DNA of 40,997 nucleotides from Candidatus Woesearchaeota archaeon (GTDB taxonomy: Archaea > Nanobdellota > Nanobdellia > Woesearchaeales > JAGVZT01). The stretch is from positions 1 to 40,997 of the forward strand of contig JAGVZT010000023.1 in NCBI GenBank assembly GCA_018302335.1, in the 5' to 3' direction. The position numbers were made by a program, and so were the translations under genes. Positions 26,804 through 35,021 of the stretch are shown here, piece by piece (position 1 is the stretch's first letter; the number at the start of each line of letters is the position of its first letter). A model generated the notes under the pieces. That model was not told the origin of the DNA, did not search any database, and saw only the letters and a program-made list of their open reading frames with translations.

Positions 26804-26818
26804 TGCGACCGCGTCGCA
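26804..26818. promoter_or_regulatory. Perfect inverted repeat TGCGAC-CGC-GTCGCA in a divergent promoter region
   Basis: Between the wHTH regulator (minus) and the 26865 gene (plus); a second small palindrome TTGC-GGC-GCAA lies at 26789-26799. Confidence 0.5.
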
Positions 26819-26864
26819 TAGTTTCCGGAACACAGAAGGATTTTTATGCCCGGCGGGGTTCCGC

Positions 26865-27302
26865 ATGGTCATGAGCGGGCCGGTGAAGCCTTCCGGGCTG
26901 GAGAAGCTTCTCGAGGATGCGGGCAGCGCGCTGGCTAGGCTCTTCGGCGCAAACTCTCCGGACAACATGGCTGCCGCCTATCGGGAGCTCGACCGTGAGT
27001 ACCGCAGGGTCGGCCTGCAGGCCCATAAGATGACTCCCACCGAGGACTTCCCCTACGGCAGGAACCTCGCCCTCAACTATCCCGGAGACAATCCGCGGTA
27101 TATCAAGGAGACGAAGCACGGGATTCACCTGACCTTCGACGGCCCCAGCGAGGAGCTCATCGCCGAGGCGCATCTCATCGCGGACACCTGCAGCGCGGTC
27201 GCGAAGCGCCACGGCCTCAAGGCGTTGTACACCGCTCCGGATTTTGACTGCGGGGGAGCGCTCCGCATGTACGTGGGATTCGCGGACCATGAGCCTGAGT
27301 AA
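26865..27302 (+). CDS. Hypothetical protein (145 aa)
   Basis: TATA-like atttttatg about 23 nt upstream of ATG 26865; continuous ORF overlapping the METTL5-like start. Confidence 0.75.
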   Translation: MVMSGPVKPSGLEKLLEDAGSALARLFGANSPDNMAAAYRELDREYRRVGLQAHKMTPTEDFPYGRNLALNYPGDNPRYIKETKHGIHLTFDGPSEELIAEAHLIADTCSAVAKRHGLKALYTAPDFDCGGALRMYVGFADHEPE

Positions 27303-27927
27303 GGGCCGGCTCGCGGTGCTGCTCTCCACCCTGCCGCCTCTGCAGATTCCGTCCGTGCAGGAGGAGCAGTACCAGACCGACGCGGAGACTGCGGCAGAGG
27401 TCCTCTCTCTGGCAATGCTTCTCGGTGACATCACGGGAAAGCGCGTGCTCGACCTCGGATGCGGAGCTGGGCTGCTGGGTCTGGGCGCTGCGCTGCTCGA
27501 CGCAAGGGAAGTCATCGCGATAGAGCGCGATGAGCGCCTCATCAAAGCGGCCGAATCCAACCGTCTGCTGCTAAGGGAAGAGGCCGGCCGCGATCTGGAC
27601 AATATCCGCTTTGTCTCGCAGGACATCGCGGCGTTCTCCGGGCGCGGTGACACTGTGCTGCAGAACCCCCCTTTTGGCACGAGGGTGGAGCACGTCGACC
27701 GAGCGTTCCTCGCGAAGGCCTTCAGCGTTGCGGACGTCGTGTGGTCATTCCACAAGGAATCCACCTCTGGCTTCGTGGAGCGCTTCGCGGAAGATTCAGG
27801 GTTCCTCGTGACGCACCACCTCTCCTTCGACTTCCCGTTGAAGGCGACGATGCGTCACCACACCCGAAGAATCCGTCGCATCGGGGTCGGGTGCTGGAGA
27901 CTGGTGAGAGGAACCCCTGTGGACTGA
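27289..27927 (+). CDS. METTL5-like SAM-dependent methyltransferase
   Basis: VLDLGCGAGLLGLGAALLDAREVIAIERDERLI (SAM motif) and DTVLQNPPFGTRVEHVDRAFL (NPPF). Confidence 0.85.
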   Translation: MSLSKGRLAVLLSTLPPLQIPSVQEEQYQTDAETAAEVLSLAMLLGDITGKRVLDLGCGAGLLGLGAALLDAREVIAIERDERLIKAAESNRLLLREEAGRDLDNIRFVSQDIAAFSGRGDTVLQNPPFGTRVEHVDRAFLAKAFSVADVVWSFHKESTSGFVERFAEDSGFLVTHHLSFDFPLKATMRHHTRRIRRIGVGCWRLVRGTPVD

Positions 27928-27928
27928 C

Positions 27929-28537
27929 ATGCTCCTGCCCTGGCTTGTCCTTCTCATCTGCGCGCTGATGCTCAGCATCTTCAGGAGCGCGAAGAGCTAT
28001 GAATCTGGGAGGGGTATCGTGCTCCTCGCGCTCCTTCTCCTTGCGACGCTCCTGAGAGTTCGCGCGGGCATCGCGTCCCACCTCTTCGTCGCGCCGACTC
28101 TTCTCCTTTCCGGTCTCTTCACTGCCATTGTCACCCTTGCCGGAGCCCTTATCCTGCTGTTGGGCAGGAAGGACCGCAAACAGGAGAGACCGAGGTTCAT
28201 CTCTTTCCTCCTTCCGCTGTATCTCCTGTTCGGGCTGGTCCAGCAACTCTTCTTCCAGTATGTGGTGGTGGACACCGTCTCGCACCTCAGCAGCATCCCC
28301 TTGACAATCCTGCTCGGCTCTCTCTATTTCTCGCTCTTCCACATTTCAAAGACACTCAAGCTGTTCGCTCCAGGAGCGTTCTTCCTCTTTGCCTCCTGGT
28401 CGGTCATCTATCTGCTGCTCGGCAACATCATCTGGCTGGTGCTCTCACACGCGCTGCTGGCCACCCTCTTCTATGCCTGGGGGTTCACCACACCAACACT
28501 CTCCAGGACGTACTTCGTGGTGAGAGACAACGTCTAG
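27929..28537 (+). CDS. CPBP-like polytopic membrane protein
   Basis: Multiple TM helices; FGLVQQLFFQY, LGSLYFSLFHISK and LVLSHALLATLFYAW fall at positions of the CPBP EExxxR / FxxxH / H motifs, with EE replaced by QQ. Confidence 0.5.
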   Translation: MLLPWLVLLICALMLSIFRSAKSYESGRGIVLLALLLLATLLRVRAGIASHLFVAPTLLLSGLFTAIVTLAGALILLLGRKDRKQERPRFISFLLPLYLLFGLVQQLFFQYVVVDTVSHLSSIPLTILLGSLYFSLFHISKTLKLFAPGAFFLFASWSVIYLLLGNIIWLVLSHALLATLFYAWGFTTPTLSRTYFVVRDNV

Positions 28538-28601
28538 AGCGCAACTCCTCCGGAATCAGCCACTGCATGGCTGCGCGGCTCTAGAGAAACCCTCAGATTC
28601 T

Positions 28602-28664
28602 TCGGCCGCAGTGTTGTAGGATATCCGCCGCGGTCATGCCGATGATTCTTCCCAGTGCGGCCGC
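28602..28664. repeat. Palindromic intergenic element, copy B
   Basis: tcggccgcagtgttgtaggatatccgccgcggtcatgccgatgattcttcccagtgcggccgc; ends inverted; homology to copy A continues a little beyond the 3' end (cccatgtgcccgagca vs accctgtgcacgagca). Confidence 0.75.
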
Positions 28665-28706
28665 CCATGTGCCCGAGCAGTTCTCTACGGCTGGCTGCGC
28701 GGAAGA

Positions 28707-28714
28707 TTTAAAAT
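28707..28714 (+). promoter_or_regulatory. Archaeal TATA box for ccdA-like gene
   Basis: TTTAAAAT centred about 26 nt upstream of ATG 28736. Confidence 0.6.
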
Positions 28715-28735
28715 GTACCGCGTGCCGCTGGCGGC

Positions 28736-29455
28736 ATGGCCCGCGACTGGCGCATCTTCCTGAGCAGTGTCTGCTTTGTGCTGGGCTTCTCGCTGGTGTT
28801 CTCGGTTGTCGGGGTGCTGCTCCAGAGCGTGCTGTCCTCGGCGTCCTACGAGATCCAGCGGTGGCTGGGCCGCATTGGAGGCACGGTCATCATCCTTTTT
28901 GGGCTTCATCTTCTTGGATTGCTGGATTTTGGCTTCCTGCGGCAGGAGAGGAGACTGCGCCTCACGAGGCATTTCGGCTCACGGTACATCACGTCGTTCG
29001 TCTTCGGCGCCGCGTTCGCGGTCGGATGGTCACCGTGCGTCGGCGCTGTCCTCGGGGCGGTGCTGACCCTCGCGGCGACGCAGCCCGGCATCGCCTTCTT
29101 CCTGCTGCTCGCGTACACCATAGGCCTGGGCCTGCCGTTCCTCCTGGTCGGCCTGTTCACGAACGAGGCGCGCCAGCTCATCTCCCGGTATGCGAAATGG
29201 ACGCGCTACCTGAGCTATGTCTTCGCACCGGTGCTCATCCTGCTGGGCATCTTGGTCTTCACCTCCCAGCTCTCGCGCGTTGCCAACTTGTCCTTCGCCT
29301 CCCAGCTGCTGCTGGCGATGGACGCGGGACTCCAGCTGGAGGGAGCGAGCATCGGCGTCTCCTTCATCGCCGGCCTGGTATCCTTCCTGAGCCCTTGCGT
29401 GCTGCCGCTCATCCCGGCGTACCTCACCTATCTCGCGAGCGAGGTAGTGCAGTGA
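28736..29455 (+). CDS. ccdA: CcdA/DsbD-family thiol-disulfide membrane transporter (apparently permuted)
   Basis: FGAAFAVGWSPCVGAVLGAVLTLAATQ and FIAGLVSFLSPCVLPLIPAYLTYLAS, the two CcdA Pro-Cys helices, here in reversed order. Confidence 0.85.
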   Translation: MARDWRIFLSSVCFVLGFSLVFSVVGVLLQSVLSSASYEIQRWLGRIGGTVIILFGLHLLGLLDFGFLRQERRLRLTRHFGSRYITSFVFGAAFAVGWSPCVGAVLGAVLTLAATQPGIAFFLLLAYTIGLGLPFLLVGLFTNEARQLISRYAKWTRYLSYVFAPVLILLGILVFTSQLSRVANLSFASQLLLAMDAGLQLEGASIGVSFIAGLVSFLSPCVLPLIPAYLTYLASEVVQ

Positions 29456-30573
29456 AGCAGAAGACTCTCGCGCTCATCGTGGTGCTCGCGCTGGTCCTCG
29501 CTGCGATTGCGGTGCTTGACCGCCAGAAAGCGGCTCCCCGGAACAATGCGGATAGCTCTCCCATCGCGGCCGATATTCAGGGACTCTCACCGGAAGACGC
29601 GGCGCGCATCGAGGAGAAGGCGCGCATGTATCCCATCGCGCCGGAACTCGCGGGCATATCGGGATATCTCAATGCTGATGAGAATTTTACCATTGCAGGG
29701 CAGCGCGGCAAGGTCGTCCTGGTGGATTTCTGGACGTACACCTGCATCAACTGTATCCGTACCCTGCCGCATCTCGTCGCGTGGGACCGCGCGTACCGGG
29801 ACAAGGGGCTGGTCATCATCGGCGTGCACACCCCGGAGTTCGCCTTCGAGAAGAAGCGTGAGAACGTCGCGGCTGCGATGGAAAAACACGACATCGGATA
29901 CCCGGTGGTGCAGGACAATGGCTACGCGACCTGGTCCGCATACCGCAACCGCTTCTGGCCCCGGAAGTATCTCATCGACGCGGACGGATTCATCCGTTAC
30001 GACCACATCGGCGAAGGCGCGTACGACGAGACCGAGGAGATGCTACAGGCGCTCCTCATCGAGGCAGGGACCCTTGAGGAGGAGATGCCCGTCACCGGGT
30101 TGCCCGACGAGACGCCAAGGGTCCTGACCACGCCAGAGCTCTACGCCGGCGCCGAGTTCGCGATTCCGCGCGGGCAGGAGCTGGGCAACGGCGAGGGGTG
30201 GCAGCAGGGCTCAGCGGAGTATCAACTGCCTGAGACGGTCCCGCGGGACCGCATCACCCTGAACGGCACCTGGCGTCTGGAGGAGCAGGGGCTGGTGAGC
30301 GAGAGCGATGCGCAGCTCTTCCTTCTCTATAGCGCCGCTTCTGTCAATGTCGTGGTGAACGCCGAGCGGATGCTCAAGATAGAAGTCTTGCTCGACAGCG
30401 AACCCCTCCCGGCCGCGATGGCTGGGCAGGACATCCTCTACGAGGGAGATACTGCGCGCCTGCGCATGGACGAGCCGCGGCTGTACAACGTGGTGAGCGG
30501 GCCCCTCGGGAGGCATCTTCTGGAGCTGCGGGTCCCCGCGGGATTCAGCATCCACGCGTTCACGTTCGGGTAG
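29452..30573 (+). CDS. TlpA/DipZ-like membrane-anchored thioredoxin-fold protein
   Basis: N-terminal TM, VVLVDFWTYTCINCIRTLPHLVAWDRAYRDKGLVIIGVHTPEFAFEK, PRKYLIDADGFIRYDHIGEGAYDETE and a C-terminal beta-rich domain. GTG start overlaps the ccdA stop. Confidence 0.9.
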   Translation: MKQKTLALIVVLALVLAAIAVLDRQKAAPRNNADSSPIAADIQGLSPEDAARIEEKARMYPIAPELAGISGYLNADENFTIAGQRGKVVLVDFWTYTCINCIRTLPHLVAWDRAYRDKGLVIIGVHTPEFAFEKKRENVAAAMEKHDIGYPVVQDNGYATWSAYRNRFWPRKYLIDADGFIRYDHIGEGAYDETEEMLQALLIEAGTLEEEMPVTGLPDETPRVLTTPELYAGAEFAIPRGQELGNGEGWQQGSAEYQLPETVPRDRITLNGTWRLEEQGLVSESDAQLFLLYSAASVNVVVNAERMLKIEVLLDSEPLPAAMAGQDILYEGDTARLRMDEPRLYNVVSGPLGRHLLELRVPAGFSIHAFTFG

Positions 30574-30655
30574 GCCCGTTTATGTGAGAGGAGCGTCGCA
30601 GAAGGCTCGGTGTCGGTTGCAGGACATGTAAGAATGGCCAGACCACTGAGGCGTG

Positions 30656-30829
30656 ATGGTTGATACAAAATTGGTATTGGCCGTTTCGCTCGCGGTGGCA
30701 AACTATGACCCCAATGTGTGCGATGAGTACTTCGCAAACGGGACCACCGTGAACGGGGACTGCAAGACTCGCGCCAGAGCGCTGATGAATGGGATTCAAA
30801 CAGGGGCTCTGTCGGCCTGGGCCAAATGA
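30656..30829 (+). CDS. Small ORF (57 aa), unknown
   Basis: My translation MVDTKLVLAVSLAVANYDPNVCDEYFANGTTVNGDCKTRARALMNGIQTGALSAWAK*, in an otherwise empty ~500 bp gap and followed by a hairpin. Too short for the ORF track. Confidence 0.35.
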   Translation: MVDTKLVLAVSLAVANYDPNVCDEYFANGTTVNGDCKTRARALMNGIQTGALSAWAK

Positions 30830-30843
30830 CCTTTGCCAAGAAA

Positions 30844-30862
30844 AGAGCCGCCAGACGGCTCT
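30844..30862 (+). terminator. Hairpin AGAGCCG-CCAGA-CGGCTCT downstream of the small ORF
   Basis: 7-bp perfect inverted repeat, 5-nt loop, 14 bp after the 57-aa ORF stop. No T-tract, so terminator function is tentative. Confidence 0.35.
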
Positions 30863-30884
30863 GAAGAGCGGACATAAATAGCAG

Positions 30885-30952
30885 CATTGCGGGAGAATGT
30901 CCACCATTCCGGCGAGGCAGCCCGGAGCTTGTACGACATCACGGCCGGAATC
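30885..30952. repeat. Palindromic intergenic element, degenerate copy E
   Basis: Core ccattccggcgaggcagcccgga matches copy C (ccattccggcgagacagcccgga), followed by acggccgga; the left arm is poorly conserved. Confidence 0.5.
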
Positions 30953-31074
30953 AGGTGACTTTCCACAACGTCTCGCGCAACCTTTTTAAAGAGGGAGGCG
31001 TCCCACGCTGCTGACGAGATGTGGGGAATCGCTTCCCTGAATCGTCCGAGAACAGAATAATGGAGGCGTAGGAA

Positions 31075-31647
31075 ATGGGATTCTACAAGTATCTGCGGGA
31101 CGCGTACCAGGAGCCGGGAGAGTTGCTCGAGAAGGTCTGGAAGGAGCGGCTCATCACCTGGCGGCAGGGGCCTGTCTCCGTCAGGGTGGAGCGGCCGACG
31201 CGGCTGGACCGCGCGCGCTCCCTCGGCTACCGCGCGAAGCCCGGTCTCATCATCGTCCGACAGCGTCTCAACCGCGGCGGAAGGATGCGCGAGCAAATCC
31301 GCGCGGGACGGCGGAGCAAGCACTTCCGCAGGCAGAGAGTCCTCAGCAAGAACTACCAGCAGGTCGCGGAGGAGCGCGCGGCGCGCGCGTTCCCGAACTG
31401 CGAGGTGCTGAATAGCTATCTCCTGGCGCAGGACGGCACGCACTACTGGTTCGAGGTGTTCCTCCTGGACCGGGCGCATCCCTCCGTACTGGCTGACCCG
31501 GTGTACTCGCGGATTGCTGCCCAGCGCGGCCGCTCCGCCCGTGGCCTGACATCGGCGGGAAGAAGGGCGCGCGGGCTGTGGCGCAAGGGCAAGGGCGCGG
31601 AGAAGGTCCGGCCGAGCCTGCGGGCGCACGGCAGGCGCGGGAACTGA
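31075..31647 (+). CDS. rpl15e: Ribosomal protein L15e
   Basis: MGFYKYLRDAYQEPGELLEKVWKERLITWRQGPVSVRVERPTRLDRARSLGYRAKPGLIIVRQRLNRGGR...LNSYLLAQDGTHYWFEVFLLDRAHPSV. Confidence 0.97.
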   Translation: MGFYKYLRDAYQEPGELLEKVWKERLITWRQGPVSVRVERPTRLDRARSLGYRAKPGLIIVRQRLNRGGRMREQIRAGRRSKHFRRQRVLSKNYQQVAEERAARAFPNCEVLNSYLLAQDGTHYWFEVFLLDRAHPSVLADPVYSRIAAQRGRSARGLTSAGRRARGLWRKGKGAEKVRPSLRAHGRRGN

Positions 31648-31721
31648 GTTCGGAAGCGCTGTCCGTTGGATAACCCCACATAGTAGAAAACATTATAAAT
31701 ATGTAGGGTTATCCTCTCTCA

Positions 31722-32675
31722 ATGACGTTCATCAGCGTGAAGACCATCAAGGGGAAGAAGCGACGCTACCTTGAGCGCTCTTTCCGTCTGCCTGACGGCA
31801 GGGTCCGGAAGCTCTCCGTCTACCTGGGCGGCGCCGTCCGGGAGCGCAGCTTCCCCGACGAGAGCAGAAAGCGTCTGGACTCCAAGGTGAGGGAGGCGTA
31901 CCTTGATTTCGCCAGCGGGCGCTACAGGAAAGTAGGTGTGTTCACCAACGCCCTCATCAGGAGGCTCGAGGAGATGCGTCTCGCCTATGCGGACATGAAG
32001 AGGGGCCTCACCCGGTCGCAGATGCAGGATGTCATCGACCGGTTCACGGTGAACTTCACCTACGAGTCGAACGCGCTCGAGGGAAACTCCCTCACCCTCA
32101 AGGATGTCAGCATGGTCTTCCAGGAGGGCCGCGTGGCAGGGGAGAAGGAGCTTCGCGAGGTCTATGAGACCATCAACACGCGGAAGGCCATGCGCCTCCT
32201 GTTCTCTGGAAAGCTTCGGATGAGAGAGCGCGACATCATCCGCCTCCATCGTATTCTCGTAGAGCGCACTGGTGTCCCGCCAGGATACAAGAGATTTCCC
32301 AACTTCCTCCTGCACCGCACGGTGCGCACCACCCCACCGGAGAGTGTAGCGCATGAGATGGGTTCTCTCCTCGACTGGTACAGGACCAGCACGGAGATGC
32401 ACCCCCTCAAGAGGGCTGCGGCCTTCCATGCGAGGTTTGAGCGCATCCATCCCTTCGAGGATGGCAACGGCCGCATGGGGAGGCTGCTCGTCAACATCAT
32501 CCTCATCGAGAACGGCTTCCCGCCGCTCATCATCCGCAAGACGCAGAGGCTCTCCTACCTTGCTACCCTGGAGGCATTTGACAAGGGTCACTCGACAAAG
32601 CTCGACCGGTTCTTCGTTGAGCGCTACAAGGAGACCTACCGGAGGTTTTTCCTAGTGTACGTGCGGTATCTTTGA
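31722..32675 (+). CDS. Fic-family protein with N-terminal inhibitory-type motif
   Basis: Fic motif HPFEDGNGRMGRLLVN; upstream TYESNALEGNSLTLKDV inhibitory-helix-like motif. TATA (ttataaatatg) upstream. Confidence 0.92.
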   Translation: MTFISVKTIKGKKRRYLERSFRLPDGRVRKLSVYLGGAVRERSFPDESRKRLDSKVREAYLDFASGRYRKVGVFTNALIRRLEEMRLAYADMKRGLTRSQMQDVIDRFTVNFTYESNALEGNSLTLKDVSMVFQEGRVAGEKELREVYETINTRKAMRLLFSGKLRMRERDIIRLHRILVERTGVPPGYKRFPNFLLHRTVRTTPPESVAHEMGSLLDWYRTSTEMHPLKRAAAFHARFERIHPFEDGNGRMGRLLVNIILIENGFPPLIIRKTQRLSYLATLEAFDKGHSTKLDRFFVERYKETYRRFFLVYVRYL

Positions 32676-32694
32676 GCACACCTAGGGCCTGTCC

Positions 32695-33282
32695 TCAAGC
32701 GCCTGGCTTGCGCGTCTGCTGGTCCTTTGTGTAGTATGCCCCTTCTATCAGTGTGCGGATGGGCTGCAGCACTGCTCCGATGGTGGCGCCAAGCGGAGCA
32801 TACATGGCCAGCTCCGTCCAGGCAAGCTGGGTCCAGGGCAGCTGCTCCGCTCCTTCAATTCCCAAATACTTGACCGCCCCCAGAACCGCGGCAACGGCGA
32901 GACCCGCCAGCGCGCCGAAGACGGCACCGCCCTTCGCTTCGCGGGCAATCTTCCCGAGGCTGGGCTTCTGCCAGAGGGACATGCTGTCCGAAAGATACGT
33001 CTCAGAGTCACGCAGGTCATCATTGAACGCAATCATGCCGGCGACCAGGGGGAAAGGGCTGTCTGGCATGAGATAATGGCTCTGCATGACGATGGCAAGC
33101 GTGGGCAGGAGGCGGGTGAGGGCGCCCGGAGCCCCGAATTGGCGCTGGAACGTCTGGGGGAAGCGGCTCTCGTGCTCAATGAACGCACTCTCCAGAGAGT
33201 CAGCGGAGAGGTCTGCGCCCTCGCGCTCGAACAGCATATCCTTCAGCGTTTCGTAGCGGTCGCGTTTCTGTACCATGTGCAT
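32695..33282 (-). CDS. Membrane protein, tandem paralog 1
   Basis: GGAVFGALAGLAVAAVLGAVKYLGIEGAEQLPWTQL...APLGATIGAVLQPIRTLIEGAYYTKDQ; start at MHMVQKRD about 25 nt from a TATA. Confidence 0.75.
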   Translation of the reverse strand: MHMVQKRDRYETLKDMLFEREGADLSADSLESAFIEHESRFPQTFQRQFGAPGALTRLLPTLAIVMQSHYLMPDSPFPLVAGMIAFNDDLRDSETYLSDSMSLWQKPSLGKIAREAKGGAVFGALAGLAVAAVLGAVKYLGIEGAEQLPWTQLAWTELAMYAPLGATIGAVLQPIRTLIEGAYYTKDQQTRKPGA

Positions 33283-33347
33283 GGGAAATAATCTTTTCTT
33301 TAAATAGTTTACTATCAAGTAACAAAATTTGGTTGGGCGATTGCGCG

Positions 33348-33902
33348 CTACGCGCTCTCGTCCTTGACCGGAACCTTGTCCATACGTCGGGAGTGGTACC
33401 ATCCCTCGACGTAGGCGCGGAGCGGCTGCAGGACAGCCCCGACCGTGGAGGCCGTTGGAACGTACAGCAGCAGCTCGTTCCAGGGGGTTTGCTCCACGCC
33501 GTCAATGCCAAGAAGCTTGCCTACCGTCACGACGCCCATGAAGGATGCTCCGAGTAAGACTCCGTAGAGCCCGCCGTGCTTGACCTCCTTGGCGAAGCCC
33601 TTCGCGGTCGGTTCCTGGTACAGGTTCACCGCATCGCGCGCTGCCTCTCCCACTTCTCTACTGCCTCTGGACATGGCCGAAACGGCGGCCACAGTCGCTA
33701 TGGTGGAAGGCTCCGGCATCAGGTACATGCTCGCTGCGGCCACGGCTGCGGCCGGCGCCACTCTGGTGAGCAGGCCAGGATTGAAGAAAGTGGAGCGGAG
33801 GCCTGGCCAGAACTTGTCCAGTGTGCTGAAATACTCACTCTGATTACCAGCAGCCTTCCCTTCTGTGACCTCGACAACCTTTTCCTCTAGGGAGTCCGTC
33901 AT
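33348..33902 (-). CDS. Membrane protein, tandem paralog 2
   Basis: GGLYGVLLGASFMGVVTVGKLLGIDGVEQTPWNELLLYVPTASTVGAVLQPLRAYVEGWYHSRR; parallel to the adjacent ORF. Confidence 0.78.
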   Translation of the reverse strand: MTDSLEEKVVEVTEGKAAGNQSEYFSTLDKFWPGLRSTFFNPGLLTRVAPAAAVAAASMYLMPEPSTIATVAAVSAMSRGSREVGEAARDAVNLYQEPTAKGFAKEVKHGGLYGVLLGASFMGVVTVGKLLGIDGVEQTPWNELLLYVPTASTVGAVLQPLRAYVEGWYHSRRMDKVPVKDESA

Positions 33903-33984
33903 GTCGCCACCTCTGCCGCAGGGAGTGGCATGCCGTTTATAAATGATGCCAAGGAATAAATACGCACGGCAGCATCATGCGGCC

Positions 33985-34845
33985 ATGACCAAGCCGCCGT
34001 GGCTCACCATCCGCGTCGCTCCCGGCGACGGCGTGCCGCGCCTGCGGACGCTGATGCGCTCCTCGCGCCTGCACACGGTGTGCGAGGAGGCGCACTGCCC
34101 GAACATGCAGGAGTGCTGGTCAGGCGGCACCGCCACTTTCATGCTCATGGGCGATGTCTGCACGCGCGGCTGCAGGTTCTGCCATGTCTCCTCGGGAACG
34201 CCCGGACCGCCGGACGCAGGAGAGCCCGAGAACATCCTTCTCGCAGCGAAGGAGATGCAGCTCTCCTATGTCGTGCTCACCTCGGTGGACCGGGATGACC
34301 TCGAGGACCAGGGAGCGGAGCATTTCGCAGAGGCAATCAGGCTGCTGAAACAGGAAGGGTTTCTTGTGGAAGCTCTTATTCCTGATTTCCGCGGCGAGAC
34401 CGCGCTTGTCTCGCGCGTCATCGCTGCCGGCCCGGACGTGCTCGGCCACAATATCGAGACCGTGTCGAGACTGCAGGGTAGAGTCCGTGACCGGCGAGCG
34501 AACTACGAGCAGAGCCTCAAGGTTCTGCGCCATGCGAAAGGCCCTGGCGTCTACACCAAGAGTTCGCTCATGCTCGGTCTCGGCGAGACGGAGGAGGAGA
34601 TTCTTGCGACCATGGACGACCTTCTCGGCGCAGGAGTCTCGCTGCTGACCCTCGGTCAGTACCTGCGGCCGAGCAGACGACACCTTCCCGTGGCGGAGTA
34701 CGTCCGGCCCGAGGTCTTCGCGGAACTGCGCTCGGCCGCGTTGCAGAAGGGTTTCCTGTACTGCGCTGCGGGGCCCTTCGTGCGGAGCTCCTACCGCGCG
34801 GGAGAGCTGTTCATGGAACGGGTGCTCCGGAAGATATCCGGTTGA
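33985..34845 (+). CDS. lipA: Lipoyl synthase (radical SAM)
   Basis: VCEEAHCPNMQECWSGGTATFMLMGDVCTRGCRFCHVSSG, VVLTSVDRDDLEDQGAEHFAEAI, GPDVLGHNIETVSRLQGRVRDRRANYEQSLKVL, YTKSSLMLGLGETEEEI. Confidence 0.97.
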   Translation: MTKPPWLTIRVAPGDGVPRLRTLMRSSRLHTVCEEAHCPNMQECWSGGTATFMLMGDVCTRGCRFCHVSSGTPGPPDAGEPENILLAAKEMQLSYVVLTSVDRDDLEDQGAEHFAEAIRLLKQEGFLVEALIPDFRGETALVSRVIAAGPDVLGHNIETVSRLQGRVRDRRANYEQSLKVLRHAKGPGVYTKSSLMLGLGETEEEILATMDDLLGAGVSLLTLGQYLRPSRRHLPVAEYVRPEVFAELRSAALQKGFLYCAAGPFVRSSYRAGELFMERVLRKISG

Positions 34846-34886
34846 GGAGACGAAACATACTTAAGTGCGCGAGGCAATCCTTAGGC

Positions 34887-35021
34887 ATGGTCAAGCGCAA
34901 GACGAAGGCGACCACCGTGAGATTCCACGATAAGCAGCTGCAGAGAGTTTATGAAGAGGCGAGGGAAGCATTTCAGCGGGCTGGAATCACCCTTGAGGAT
35001 GTTCTGGAGTGGTTCCCCTAG
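34887..35021 (+). CDS. Small basic protein (44 aa), possible antitoxin-like
   Basis: My translation MVKRKTKATTVRFHDKQLQRVYEEAREAFQRAGITLEDVLEWFP*; TATA-like atacttaag about 25 nt upstream; the TTVRF start resembles a short RHH strand. Confidence 0.5.
   Translation: MVKRKTKATTVRFHDKQLQRVYEEAREAFQRAGITLEDVLEWFP

Noticed and set aside
31061-31072. ATG GAG GCG TAG mini-ORF before rpl15e
   Set aside because: Three codons; more simply read as a GGAG/AGGA ribosome-binding region.
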